DNA of 64,000 nucleotides from Aureimonas frigidaquae (GTDB taxonomy: Bacteria; Pseudomonadota; Alphaproteobacteria; Rhizobiales; Rhizobiaceae): NCBI RefSeq assembly GCF_001463905.1, contig NZ_BBWR01000002.1, positions 310,001 to 374,000 on the forward strand, read 5' to 3'. Below, in pieces: positions 44,448 to 53,687 of this stretch. The notes under the pieces were generated by a model. That model did no database searches and was not told where the DNA came from. It saw only the letters and a list, made by a program, of their open reading frames with translations. Numbering within the stretch: the stretch's first letter is position 1; each line of letters starts with the position of its first letter. The position numbers and the translations under genes are program-made.

Positions 44448-45230
44448 CTAATCCTTGTGCGCGAAGAAAAGTTTGATGCCCTCGTCCATCAGGGCCGTCG
44501 CCTTGTCGCCCGGGAGCGCATCCGAGGTGATGACGCCATCGAAGACGCTGAGGTCCGATAGGCGGTGCAGTGCGGTCCGCCCGAACTTGCGATGATCAAC
44601 CATCAGGTAATGCACCGAGGACGAGGCGATCATGCCGCGCTTGACCTCAAGCACCTCCTGGTCCTGGTGAAAGGCCGTCCGCCCGTCGATGGCCGAACTC
44701 GACAGGAAGGCGACATCCGCGCGCAGCTCGGCAATGGCCTTTTCCGCGACCGTGCCGAAGAAACCGTTGAACTTCTTGGAGAAGCTGCCGCCCAGCGCCA
44801 GAAGGTCGATGCCCGGTTCCCCGGCCAGGCCTGTGATCAAGGCGAGATTGTTGGTGATGACTGTTAGCGGGCGCTTGTCGATCAGATGGGGGGCGATCAT
44901 CTGCGAGGTCGACCCGTCATCCACCATGACGATCATGCGCCGCTCGATAAAGTCGGCGGCACGCTGTGCGATGCGGCGCTTCTCGTCGGCCGCGACGCGC
45001 GCGCGGTACCGGAAATCACTCTCGAACTGCCCACCGGCCTCGATCGTGGCTCCGCCGCGGATCTTGCGCAAGAGGCCGGCCGACTCCAGTTCGTCCAGAT
45101 CGCGGTGGATGGTCATGGTCGACACGTCGAAGCAGCTCGCCAACGCCTCCAGCGTTACCGAACCTTCCCGGATCAGCATCTCGATGATCTCATGCCTGCG
45201 CTGTTCGGGCCGCACTGCGATCTCCTCCAC
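44448..45230 (-). CDS. eryR: DeoR-family regulator (EryR-like)
   Basis: The 260-residue DeoR regulator has an HTH at residues ~15-50 (GSVTLEALASCFDVSTMTIHRD). Its sugar-phosphate sensor domain has VMVDDGSTSQMIAPHL, IDLLALGGSFSKKFNGFFG and VHYLMVDHRKFGRTALHRLS. It heads the operon eryR-eryH-eryI, as in Brucella, where a DeoR gene stands before tpiA2 and rpiB. It is divergent from the class II aldolase, across an AT-rich region with nested palindromes that may be its operator. Confidence 0.88.
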   Translation of the reverse strand: MEEIAVRPEQRRHEIIEMLIREGSVTLEALASCFDVSTMTIHRDLDELESAGLLRKIRGGATIEAGGQFESDFRYRARVAADEKRRIAQRAADFIERRMIVMVDDGSTSQMIAPHLIDKRPLTVITNNLALITGLAGEPGIDLLALGGSFSKKFNGFFGTVAEKAIAELRADVAFLSSSAIDGRTAFHQDQEVLEVKRGMIASSSVHYLMVDHRKFGRTALHRLSDLSVFDGVITSDALPGDKATALMDEGIKLFFAHKD

Positions 45231-45242
45231 CTGAAAGCAGAT

Positions 45243-45282
45243 ATAACACGCACTTTGAAATTTTCAACAATTATCATGTTAT
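45243..45282. promoter_or_regulatory. Nested palindromes in the eryR-aldolase divergent region
   Basis: TTGAAA-T-TTTCAA (45255-45267) lies almost centrally inside wider arms ATAACA (45243-45248) and TGTTAT (45277-45282). The patch is strikingly AT-rich for this genome and lies between two divergent starts. It is a probable EryR operator/promoter zone, inferred from position. Confidence 0.5.
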
Positions 45283-45376
45283 TTTGAGACCCAACTTGTG
45301 AAGTTTGCCTGTGCGCCCTATCCTCCCGCAGGAGACGGCGGGAAGAGGTCCGCCAGCGCCCAGGGGGGAGAGTTTT

Positions 45377-46414
45377 TTGGCCCGCATCTCGTTGAGACAG
45401 CTTCTCGATCACGCCGCAGAGAACGCCTATGGCGTCCCGGCCTTCAACATCAGCAACATGGAACAGGGCCTGGCCATCATGGCCGCGGCGGATGAGGCTG
45501 ACGCCCCTGTCATCCTGCAGGCCAGCCGCGGCGCGCGCGCCTATGCCAACGACATCGTTCTCAAACACCTGATCGACGGGCTCGTGGCGCTCTACCCGCA
45601 TATTCCCGTCTGCATGCATCTGGACCACGGCAACGGGCTCGCCACCTGCGTGACGGCCATCCAGAGCGGCTTCACCTCCGTCATGATGGACGGCTCGCTG
45701 AAGGCGGACGGCGCCACCCCGGCCGACTTCGCCTACAATGTCGACATTACCCGCAAGGTCGTCGAGGTTGCCCATTCCTGCGGCGTGTCGGTGGAGGGCG
45801 AACTCGGTGTCCTCGGCTCGCTCGAAACCGGCATGGGCGATCAGGAAGACGGCCATGGCGCGACGGGAACCCTGTCGCATGACCAGCTCCTGACCGATCC
45901 GGACGAGGCCGAGCGTTTCGTGGAAGCCACCGGCGTCGACGCCCTCGCCGTTGCCATGGGCACAAGCCATGGCGCCTACAAATTCTCGCGCAAGCCCGAT
46001 GGCGACGTGCTTGCGATGGACCGGATCGAAGAAATCCACCGCCGGCTCCCCAACACGCATCTTGTCATGCACGGGTCGTCCTCGGTGCCGGAGGATCTGC
46101 AGGCCGTGATCAACGCACATGGCGGCGACCTGAAGCCGACCTGGGGCGTACCGGTCGAGGAGATCCAGCGCGGCATCCGCCACGGCGTGCGCAAGATCAA
46201 CATCGATACGGACCTGCGCCTTGCCGCAACCGGCGCGATCCGCCGCGTCCTGTGGACGGACGCGGCCGAGTTCGACCCGCGGCGCTACATGAAGCCCGCC
46301 ATGGAAGCCATGACGGCCGTCTGCCTGGACCGCTTCGACGCCTTCGGCACAGCCGGCCGCGCCGCCAGCATCCGCCCGCTCTCGTTGACGGCCATGGCGC
46401 GCAGCTATGGCTGA
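45377..46414 (+). CDS. Class II fructose-bisphosphate aldolase family protein
   Basis: The 345-residue zinc-dependent aldolase of the CbbA/FbaA type has the zinc and catalytic blocks [40 protein letters not shown] and [13 protein letters not shown], and the phosphate site [16 protein letters not shown]. The start is a TTG at 45377 behind GGGGGGAG; it gives the expected [11 protein letters not shown]-terminus. It would cleave or form fructose 1,6-bisphosphate, or a related ketose bisphosphate. It is divergent from eryR, which suggests a link to polyol metabolism. Confidence 0.9.
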   Translation: MARISLRQLLDHAAENAYGVPAFNISNMEQGLAIMAAADEADAPVILQASRGARAYANDIVLKHLIDGLVALYPHIPVCMHLDHGNGLATCVTAIQSGFTSVMMDGSLKADGATPADFAYNVDITRKVVEVAHSCGVSVEGELGVLGSLETGMGDQEDGHGATGTLSHDQLLTDPDEAERFVEATGVDALAVAMGTSHGAYKFSRKPDGDVLAMDRIEEIHRRLPNTHLVMHGSSSVPEDLQAVINAHGGDLKPTWGVPVEEIQRGIRHGVRKINIDTDLRLAATGAIRRVLWTDAAEFDPRRYMKPAMEAMTAVCLDRFDAFGTAGRAASIRPLSLTAMARSYG

Positions 46415-46417
46415 GCG

Positions 46418-47389
46418 TCAGTCCGCCCCGGCATAGGGTACCGCAAAGCTGTATGCCGGATCGTCGTGCAGAGCCCAGTAGCTTTCCCATATGGCGCGGG
46501 TGATCGGCCCGACCTGACCATCCCCGACGGGCTTTGCGTCGAGCATGGCAATCGGCATGATGCCACCTGCCGTTGTGCAGAGGAATATCTCGTCGGCCTT
46601 GTAGGCCAGGTCGACGGGCACGTGTTCGATCCGGACGCTTAAGGAGCGCGCCGCGGCGATGTCCAACACCGTATGACGCGTTATACCCTCCAGAACCCCG
46701 CGCTCCGGTGTGTAGAGGACCCCGTCCTTGACGATGAAGAGATTATAGCCGCCGCCTTCGGTCAGGTTGCCATCTCCGTCCGGCAGGATCGGCAAGGCAG
46801 CGCCCCGGTCGCGCGCTTCAAAAAGACCGCGGATGAAATCGCCCCATTGCAGGTTCTTGACCTTCGGATCGATCGCCCCGGGCGGAACGCGCCGCACGGT
46901 CCGGGTCACGATCGCGGTCCCGCCGACGCGCTGGATCTCCGGAGGCATGGCCCAGACATAGGGGACGGCAAAAAGGTAGAGCGCATTCTGCATCGTATCG
47001 GGATCGGCGCCACGCACGAAGCTGAGTCCGCGCGTGACGATAATCTCCACGAAGGCGTCCCTCATGCCGCTGACGGCCACCATATCGATCAGCTGCTCGC
47101 GCAGCGCCGCCCGTTCGACCGGCAGACGCATCCGCAACGTCCTGCAGCTTGCTTCCAGCCGGTCCAGATGATCGTCCAGCCGGAAGTAGCGACCATTCCA
47201 CACTGCCGGAACATCGTAGGTCAGGTCGGAGTGCAGGAAGCCCTGATCGAGCAGCGGGATCCGGGCTTGTTCGATCGGCGTGTAGGCCCCATCGATCCAG
47301 GCGATGCCATGACGGTAGGGCGTCGGCGCTAGAGCAAAGGCCTGCAGCCGCTGCTCATAAGCGTGGATCATGGCATCCATGGCGACCAT
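46418..47389 (-). CDS. Class IV aminotransferase (D-amino acid/branched-chain type)
   Basis: The ~323-residue PLP enzyme is of fold type IV. The N-terminal strand pattern is [24 protein letters not shown], the PLP-lysine region [20 protein letters not shown], and the cofactor loop [20 protein letters not shown]. The family covers branched-chain aminotransferase, D-alanine aminotransferase, 4-amino-4-deoxychorismate lyase and R-selective amine transaminases. The particular activity is not evident. The ATG at 47389 follows GGAGGG. It is convergent with the aldolase, 3 bases from its stop. Confidence 0.85.
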   Translation of the reverse strand: MVAMDAMIHAYEQRLQAFALAPTPYRHGIAWIDGAYTPIEQARIPLLDQGFLHSDLTYDVPAVWNGRYFRLDDHLDRLEASCRTLRMRLPVERAALREQLIDMVAVSGMRDAFVEIIVTRGLSFVRGADPDTMQNALYLFAVPYVWAMPPEIQRVGGTAIVTRTVRRVPPGAIDPKVKNLQWGDFIRGLFEARDRGAALPILPDGDGNLTEGGGYNLFIVKDGVLYTPERGVLEGITRHTVLDIAAARSLSVRIEHVPVDLAYKADEIFLCTTAGGIMPIAMLDAKPVGDGQVGPITRAIWESYWALHDDPAYSFAVPYAGAD

Positions 47390-47443
47390 ATTTCCCTCCG
47401 GGAGGTTCGACAGATGGGAGCGGCTAACCCGCAAGCATAAGCA

Positions 47444-47908
47444 TCACCCCCGCCCGCGATAGGGCGGCACGCCCTGGTCCGGGAGGAAGATTCCGGCGGG
47501 CACCGGACCGGTCTGCCAGAACACGTCGATGGGAATGCCCCCGCGCGGGTACCAGTAGCCGCCGATGCGCAGCCATTGCGGCTCCAGGAGCGTTACGAGG
47601 CGCCTTGCGATGGTGATGGTGCAGTCCTCGTGAAAGGCGCCGTGGTTGCGGAAGGAGCCGAGGAAGAGTTTCAGGGATTTGCTTTCGACGAGCCAGTCCT
47701 GCGGCACATAATCGATGACGATATGCGCAAAGTCGGGCTGGCCGGTCATGGGGCAGAGCGAGGTGAATTCCGGCGCGGTGAACCGCACGCAATAGGCAAT
47801 GCCGGCTTGCGGGTTCGGCACGCGTTCCAGCCGGGCCGAATCCGGATCGGTCGGCAGAGGCGTATCGTGGCCCAGTTGCGTCAGGCCTGCGGTGATATCG
47901 GGGTTCAT
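47444..47908 (-). CDS. queF: NADPH-dependent 7-cyano-7-deazaguanine reductase (QueF)
   Basis: The 154-residue short-form QueF reduces preQ0 to preQ1 in queuosine tRNA modification. The catalytic cysteine lies in [20 protein letters not shown], with the conserved [20 protein letters not shown] block containing the NADPH/His-Glu motif, and [13 protein letters not shown] near the end. An internal ATG at 47908 gives the family start; the frame is open 18 codons further upstream. No preQ1 riboswitch was recognised. Confidence 0.95.
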   Translation of the reverse strand: MNPDITAGLTQLGHDTPLPTDPDSARLERVPNPQAGIAYCVRFTAPEFTSLCPMTGQPDFAHIVIDYVPQDWLVESKSLKLFLGSFRNHGAFHEDCTITIARRLVTLLEPQWLRIGGYWYPRGGIPIDVFWQTGPVPAGIFLPDQGVPPYRGRG

Positions 47909-47992
47909 CGAACTTGCTTCCTGAATGGTTTCCCGAGCGCGATACCATGGGATGAGCGGCACATCACGCCTGCCCAGGTGCCGCCTTTCGCC

Positions 47993-49792
47993 TCACTCGG
48001 CGGCCTGGCGCTCGCGCTCGCGGCCCTGGCGCGGCTTGACCAGCGGTTCGGGGCGCGGCTGCACATGGAGCTTTTCCCCGGCGGAGAAGATATCGCCCTG
48101 GCACTGCGCCTGAAGGCGCTCTTCATCCATCTGCCGGATATCGGCGGCAACCTCGTCCACGTCCAGGGCTATCATTCCAAGCGCACGCAGGCCTTCGGCG
48201 CCGAAGGTGATGGCGGATTCCACCGTTTCGCGCAGTTCGTAATCGACACCGGCGCGCCGCAACCGAATGGAATGTCCACGGTCATAGGCGCGCACGAGCA
48301 GCTTGCAGCCAGGGAAGTTCTCCCGCACCAGCTCCACGATCCGGTCGGCAGCGGCGGGCTTGTCCACACAGACCATGATGATGTCGGCCGTCGCAGCGCC
48401 GGACTGGCGCAGGATATCGAGCCGCGTGCCGTCGCCGTAAAAGACGGTGAAGCCGAACCGGCTCGCTTCCCGCACGCGGTCCGGATCGTTGTCGATCAGG
48501 GATACGTTCACGCTCTGCGCCAGGAGAAGCTGCGAGGCGACCTGTCCGAAACGGCCGAAGCCGATCATCAGGACCCTGCCCTTCAGGCCGTCCGGTTCAA
48601 CGACACCGTCCAGGGATACGGCATCGTCCTTGAGCAGCCGATCGGCAGCAATGCCGATCAGCGGCGAAATGGCCATGGACAGAATGACCACGCTGGAGAA
48701 AATGGCGCTCTCCACCGTGCTGATGACACCCCCGCCCAGCGCGGCCGAATAGAGAACGAAGGCAAACTCGCCGCCCTGCGCGAACAGGGCCACCCGCCGG
48801 AGCGAATCCTTGTTTCCCGCACCGAACAGCCGTGCGACGAGGTAGATCCCGACCGCCTTGACCAATATGTACAGGGCCAGGAGCCCGATGATGATGGGCC
48901 AGCGTGCGCCGACCACGCCGAGGTCGAGCGACATGCCGACCGCCAGGAAGAACAGGCCCATCAGGAGCCCCTTGAAGGGCTCGATATCGGTTTCGATTTG
49001 GTGCCGGTAGCTCGACCCCGACAGCATCACACCGGCCAGGAACGCGCCCATGGCCATGGACAGGCCGGCCAGTTCCATGATGAGCGCAGCGCCCAGAACC
49101 ACGAGCAGCGCACCGGCGGTCAGGACCTCCGAAATGCGCGCCCGGGCGAGGAGCGCGAAGAAGGGATCGAGCAGCCAACGCCCCGCGGCGATCAGGAGGA
49201 CGACGGCAGACAGCCCTATGGCAACCGCGCGCAGCCCCGAAGCGCCGTCGGCCGCCGCCGTCGACGCGCCGAGGAAGGTGACGATGGCCAGGAGCGGCAC
49301 GATCATCAGGTCTTCCAGAAGCAGGATCGACACGGCGCGCTGCCCCTGCCCGGTCGCCATTTCCCCACGCTCCTGCAGCGCCGACATGATGACGGCCGTC
49401 GACGACAGGACGAAGCCCGCACCGGCGATGAAGGCGACGGGCGCGGCAAAGCCGGCCACCATGCCCGCCCCCGTCAGGAGCGCGGTGCACAGGACGACCT
49501 GCGACAGGCCGAGCCCGAAGATCTGGCTGCGCATGGCCCATAATTTATGGGGCCGCATCTCCAGCCCGATGAGGAAGAGGAACATCACCACGCCGAGCTC
49601 GGACACGTGGAGAATGGTGGAGGGTTCCGTAAAGATGCCCAGGATGGACGGGCCGACCAGCAGCCCGCCGGCGAAATAGCCGAGCACCGAGCCAAGACCC
49701 AGCCGCCGGAAGAGCGGCACCGCGATGACGGCCGACGCCAGAAGAACCACCGCCGGACCGACGGTCTGCGACAAACCTGCTTCCGCTGCCAT
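47993..49792 (-). CDS. Kef-type K+/H+ antiporter (CPA2 family with RCK domain)
   Basis: The 599-residue inner-membrane protein has a CPA2 exchanger domain of ~12-13 helices (residues ~1-390; for example VLGYFAGGLLVGPSILG, LIGLEMRPHKLW). A cytosolic RCK/TrkA-N domain follows, with NAD-type loop VLMIGFGRFGQVASQLLL and IDNDPDRVREASRFGFTVFY. Such proteins exchange potassium or sodium for protons, often gated by nucleotides or glutathione adducts. There is no KefF/KefG partner nearby. The C-terminal ~40 residues are Arg/Glu-rich. Confidence 0.93.
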   Translation of the reverse strand: MAAEAGLSQTVGPAVVLLASAVIAVPLFRRLGLGSVLGYFAGGLLVGPSILGIFTEPSTILHVSELGVVMFLFLIGLEMRPHKLWAMRSQIFGLGLSQVVLCTALLTGAGMVAGFAAPVAFIAGAGFVLSSTAVIMSALQERGEMATGQGQRAVSILLLEDLMIVPLLAIVTFLGASTAAADGASGLRAVAIGLSAVVLLIAAGRWLLDPFFALLARARISEVLTAGALLVVLGAALIMELAGLSMAMGAFLAGVMLSGSSYRHQIETDIEPFKGLLMGLFFLAVGMSLDLGVVGARWPIIIGLLALYILVKAVGIYLVARLFGAGNKDSLRRVALFAQGGEFAFVLYSAALGGGVISTVESAIFSSVVILSMAISPLIGIAADRLLKDDAVSLDGVVEPDGLKGRVLMIGFGRFGQVASQLLLAQSVNVSLIDNDPDRVREASRFGFTVFYGDGTRLDILRQSGAATADIIMVCVDKPAAADRIVELVRENFPGCKLLVRAYDRGHSIRLRRAGVDYELRETVESAITFGAEGLRALGMIALDVDEVAADIRQMDEERLQAQCQGDIFSAGEKLHVQPRPEPLVKPRQGRERERQAAE

Positions 49793-49837
49793 GCAAGCTC
49801 TCCACGCCCCGCCGACTGAAGACGGGGTGGGAGTGCC

Positions 49838-50512
49838 TCAACGGCGGCCGCCCACCTCGTCGATATGCACCAGGAGATCGGCTGGATCGGCATAGACCCG
49901 AAAGGCGCCGGCCTTCTGGAGTTCCTCGCAGCCGTAGCCTCCACTCAGGAGGCCGATGCCGAGGGCACGGGCGCGAGTCGCCGCAAGCATATCCCAGATT
50001 GCGTCACCGACCACCATTGCCGAGCCGATCGGCGCGCCGAGCCGTTCCGCCGCCGCCAGGAAGAGATCGGGATCGGGCTTGGCGTAGCGCACCTGATCGC
50101 GCGTGACGACCACGGCCTCGTCCGGATCCACCCCCAGCGCCTCGAGGTTGACCCGCGCCGTTTCCATCCGGCCGCTGGTGGCGATGGCCCAGGGGATGCG
50201 GTTCTCACTCAGCCAGTGCAGCAGTTCCCGGGCGCCCGGCAGCGGCTGCACGCTGGCCCTTTGCGCGCGATAGGCTTGTGCATGCAGATGGCGCAGGCGT
50301 TCGGCCTTCTCCACCGTCAGTTCCTGGCCCGTTTCACGCAGGAGCTGGTCGGTGAACAGGCCACCGCTCATCCCGATCCTTCGGTGGATCCGCCAGACGG
50401 ACAGTGAAATGCCTTCATGATCCAGGGCCTGCTTCCAGGCAAGAACATGTTGATAGACGCTATCGACCAGCGTTCCGTCAAGATCGAAGAGGAAGACGGT
50501 GTCCATGCGCAT
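49838..50512 (-). CDS. HAD-superfamily phosphatase
   Basis: The 224-residue HAD hydrolase has motif I FLFDLDGTLVDS at the N-terminus and a helical cap. Motif II is AIATSGRMETAR, motif III lies around KPDPDLFLAAAERLG, and motif IV is MVVGDAIWDMLAA. Relatives include phosphoglycolate and sugar phosphatases; the substrate is unknown. AGGAG before the ATG at 50512 fixes the start; the frame remains open upstream without family similarity. It is divergent from the YqaA-like gene. Confidence 0.9.
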   Translation of the reverse strand: MRMDTVFLFDLDGTLVDSVYQHVLAWKQALDHEGISLSVWRIHRRIGMSGGLFTDQLLRETGQELTVEKAERLRHLHAQAYRAQRASVQPLPGARELLHWLSENRIPWAIATSGRMETARVNLEALGVDPDEAVVVTRDQVRYAKPDPDLFLAAAERLGAPIGSAMVVGDAIWDMLAATRARALGIGLLSGGYGCEELQKAGAFRVYADPADLLVHIDEVGGRR

Positions 50513-50706
50513 GGCATGCTCCTGTGTTGTCGATCGAAGGACGATCCCCTCAACATAGTCCCACAGGCCCGTGTGACCAATTCGTGCGACGAGCCCCCGC
50601 TGTACGACGCGCCGATGAACGGCTATGGCGTCGGCACCGGCCACCTGGACCCCGATGTCATGCCGTTTGAAGACCCACAGCGCGGTGACGCGCGGCGGTG
50701 CCGAGC

Positions 50707-51153
50707 ATGAGCGAGATCGCCGCCTATGGCGCCATGTTCTGGACGGCCCTCCTGGCCGCGACGATCCTGCCCGGCGCCTCCGAGGTCATGTTCGTCGCCT
50801 TCCTTCTGTCGAAGACCGGCGATCCCTGGATCATGCTGGCCTGCGCAACGCTCGGCAATACGGCGGGGTCGGTCGTCAACTGGTGTTGCGGGCGGTTCCT
50901 GGCAGCCTTTTCGGACAGGCGCTGGTTCCCGGTCCCGCAAAGCCAGCTCACCCGGTGGTCCTACCTCTTCGAGCGCTATGGCCTTGTCAGCCTTCTGTTC
51001 AGCTGGGCGCCGGTCGTCGGCGATGTTCTGACGGTGGCGGCCGGCATCCTGCGGGTGCCGCTCGGCCGCTTCATCGCCCTCGTCTTCATCGGAAAGCTGC
51101 TGCGCTACCTCGTCGTGGCAGCCGGCGTGCGGGCCGCCTTCGCGGCGGGCTAG
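50707..51153 (+). CDS. YqaA/DedA-like (VTT) membrane protein
   Basis: The 148-residue membrane protein has about four hydrophobic helices. The start MSEIAAYGAMFWTALLAATI is typical of YqaA-type DedA relatives, as are VMFVAFLLSKTGDPWIMLAC, NTAGSVVNWCCGR, FSWAPVVGDVLTVAAGILR and a final basic stretch. Members of the VTT superfamily move lipids or affect membrane homeostasis; the specific role is unknown. Its stop codon overlaps that of the convergent ribokinase in the palindrome CTAG. Confidence 0.85.
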   Translation: MSEIAAYGAMFWTALLAATILPGASEVMFVAFLLSKTGDPWIMLACATLGNTAGSVVNWCCGRFLAAFSDRRWFPVPQSQLTRWSYLFERYGLVSLLFSWAPVVGDVLTVAAGILRVPLGRFIALVFIGKLLRYLVVAAGVRAAFAAG

Positions 51154-52040
51154 GCGAAGACGTCGACTTGCGCGCCGGGGCGGGTCACGGCGATGGAAGC
51201 GGCGTTGCAGGCCGCAGCGATGGCCTCGTCCAGCGGCACTTTGCCGGCAATGCGCGCGGCAAGCGTGCCGGTGAAGAGATCACCCGCGCCGGTCGTATCG
51301 ACGACATCCACCTTCGGGGCATCGAAATGCCGGAAGCGCCCGTCCCGCGCGAAAAGATCGACGCCCGCACCCCCCTTCGTCACCACGAGGTCCAGGCCGA
51401 GCGCCGTTGCCAGCTGCGCGAAATCATGGGCTCCGTCGCCGGCGATCCGGCCCGCCACTTCGGCCTCGTGCTCATTGACCACAAAAATGTCGGTGCGTGA
51501 CAGAAGCGCCTTCAGCGCCACCGGATCGGTATCGTCCTCGGCCGGGGCGAAGTTGAAGATGAGGCGCGTTTCGTCCGGCAAACCTTGCGCGAAGGCGAGG
51601 TTCTCGACCATCGGCACTTCCATCTGCAGGACGGCCGCGCGAGCGCCGAGGCAGGCTGCCTGTGGCACTGCGCCGGCGGACAGATGCCGGTTCGCGCCGC
51701 TGGCAACGGTGATGGCGTTTTCCGCCTGCGCATCCACCGAGATGAAGGCCACCCCGGTCCGCTCATGGCTGCGCTGGACACCCGCTATGTCCACACCCGC
51801 TGCGTCCATGTTGCTCAGGCACTGATCCCCGAACGCGTCGCGCCCGACGGCGCCCAGCATGGCCACGCTCAGCCCATGCCCGCGCGCGGCATGTGCGGCG
51901 GCCACGGCCTGGTTGGCGCCCTTGCCGCCGAAATGCGTGTCGTAGCTTGGCGACAGGACGGTTTCACCCGGTCGGGCGATATGCGCGACCTTGGACACGA
52001 GATCCACATTGATGGAACCGAAGACGACGATGTGAGCCAT
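51150..52040 (-). CDS. rbsK: Ribokinase (PfkB family)
   Basis: The 296-residue PfkB-family kinase has signature 1 HFGGKGANQAVAAAHAARG and signature 2 VVDTTGAGDLFTGTLAARIA with the catalytic Asp. The N-terminus IVVFGSINVDLVSKVAHIA is that of ribokinase. It phosphorylates ribose or a related sugar in the cytoplasm. It is encoded away from any rbs transporter; the nearby polyol genes make a pentose-linked role plausible. The stop overlaps the convergent YqaA-like stop. Confidence 0.9.
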   Translation of the reverse strand: MAHIVVFGSINVDLVSKVAHIARPGETVLSPSYDTHFGGKGANQAVAAAHAARGHGLSVAMLGAVGRDAFGDQCLSNMDAAGVDIAGVQRSHERTGVAFISVDAQAENAITVASGANRHLSAGAVPQAACLGARAAVLQMEVPMVENLAFAQGLPDETRLIFNFAPAEDDTDPVALKALLSRTDIFVVNEHEAEVAGRIAGDGAHDFAQLATALGLDLVVTKGGAGVDLFARDGRFRHFDAPKVDVVDTTGAGDLFTGTLAARIAGKVPLDEAIAAACNAASIAVTRPGAQVDVFA

Positions 52041-52079
52041 GAGAAAGGTCCGTGGGACGAGAGGATGCTTCGACGGGTC

Positions 52080-53570
52080 TTAAGCCCTGTTGCGCCGTTG
52101 CGCGAGATCGCGGTGGTAGGCACGCTTGGCCTCGTACATCGCGCGGTCGGCGCGGCGTGCGGTCGATTCCAGGCTTTCGCCGTCCCGGTGCGTGGCAAGC
52201 CCGGCCGACAGGCTGAGATTGATCTGCGAGACGGAGTGAAACTGGTTGTTCAGCTCGCACAGTTCGTTCAGATCGGCCAGGACCTTCCGGCCGTCGGCTT
52301 CGTCGAGGCCGGGCAGGATCAGCGCGAACTCGTCGCCGCCGATCCGCGCAGCACTGGAGGGTGGCTCCACCAGCTTGCCCAGAACCTCTCCGGCCCGGCG
52401 CAGAAGGTCGTCGCCGGCCGAATGGCCGTGCGTATCGTTGACCTCCTTCAGATTGTTCAGATCCATGATCATGACGCTGACCGGGACGGTAACGTTGCGC
52501 TGAAGGCGGTTCAACTCGTCCACATAGAAGGAGCGGTTGTAGAGCTTGGTCAGCGGGTCATGCCGGCCAAGGAATTCGAGATAGGCTTCCGCTGCCTTGC
52601 GCGCCGTGATGTCCGTCAGCGCGACCTGCACGAGTGACCAGTCGTTCTCGGCCCCCGGCAGGACGGAGAATTGCAGCATCAGATGCAGTTCGCGGCCGTC
52701 CACCGTATAATTGACGACTTCCCGCATCTGGAAGAGCTGCCCGTTCCACAGGTCGATGAGCTGTTCCTTGAAGGGGTTGGTCATGCGGTCGCGGAAGACG
52801 CGCGGCAGGTTGTTCAGCAGCGTGCGCTTATCGGGCGCGCCGAAGAGGCGAATGGTCGCGTTGTTTACGTCGATCACGCGGATTTCGCTCATGCAACGGG
52901 TCACGAATTCCGGATGCACGTCGGTGAAGACACGAAAGTCCAGAATGCCCTGCCGCCGCACCTCGTCGATCAGGGTCTTGATTGCGGAAAAATCCTCGAC
53001 CCACAGGGATACGGGGGAATGTTCGAACAGACCCCGGGCGAAGCGCTCGCTGCCGGCCAGGGCCTTGCGCGCGGACTCCCGCTCGGTCACGTTTTCCGTC
53101 GTGACAAGCACGCGCGACCAGTCTTCCTCGTGCCCCGGCAGGATGCGGCCGGACAGCTGGATGTTCAGCCGCTCGCCGGTCGCCGTGTAGTTGATCGCAT
53201 GGCTGGAAAAGCGGGTCTGCCCGTTCCACAGCATCTCGAGTTCGCGGGCATGGGTGGTCAGCATATCGGCGCTGAAGATCGTATCGAGCCTGGCGACGAG
53301 TTCCTCGTGGTCGGCAACCTTGTAAAGGCTCAGCACCTGCGAGTTGACCTTGAGCACCCGGATCCTTTGGGAGCATGCGCGCACACGCTCCAGGTCCTGC
53401 ATCAGGTGCGCATGGATATCGGTGACCCCATCGGCGCGCCACGTGTCGAACAGTTCGCGGACGGCGCTGTAATCTTCCAGCCACAGCGGCGACGGCGCCA
53501 GTTCGAAGTAATCCACCCCGCCCTCCTCACTCCCTCCGGAGGACACGATGGTCCCGTCGATGCTTCCCAT
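52080..53570 (-). CDS. Diguanylate cyclase with tandem PAS-like domains
   Basis: The ~496-residue cytoplasmic protein has two similar PAS-like sensor modules of ~130 residues. Each begins SPLWLEDYSAVR or SPVSLWVEDFSAIK and contains an IRVLKVN or IRVIDVN strand and an LWNGQ loop. A GGDEF cyclase domain follows, with RIGGDEFALILPG at about residues 409-421. The usual inhibitory RxxD I-site before GGDEF is absent (SSAARIGGDEF). It makes cyclic di-GMP in response to an unknown signal. No transmembrane segment is seen. MGSIDGTIV at 53570 is the most likely start. Confidence 0.9.
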   Translation of the reverse strand: MGSIDGTIVSSGGSEEGGVDYFELAPSPLWLEDYSAVRELFDTWRADGVTDIHAHLMQDLERVRACSQRIRVLKVNSQVLSLYKVADHEELVARLDTIFSADMLTTHARELEMLWNGQTRFSSHAINYTATGERLNIQLSGRILPGHEEDWSRVLVTTENVTERESARKALAGSERFARGLFEHSPVSLWVEDFSAIKTLIDEVRRQGILDFRVFTDVHPEFVTRCMSEIRVIDVNNATIRLFGAPDKRTLLNNLPRVFRDRMTNPFKEQLIDLWNGQLFQMREVVNYTVDGRELHLMLQFSVLPGAENDWSLVQVALTDITARKAAEAYLEFLGRHDPLTKLYNRSFYVDELNRLQRNVTVPVSVMIMDLNNLKEVNDTHGHSAGDDLLRRAGEVLGKLVEPPSSAARIGGDEFALILPGLDEADGRKVLADLNELCELNNQFHSVSQINLSLSAGLATHRDGESLESTARRADRAMYEAKRAYHRDLAQRRNRA

Positions 53571-53687
53571 ACTGATCCGCCGCTCACAACCTGCGTCCCC
53601 AACCCTTCGATAATCGGTTCCCGTGCACATAAACAAGCACAAACGCGCAACCTTGGGTTGCAAGTCCGGCACGGCTCGCGCCTCGGC

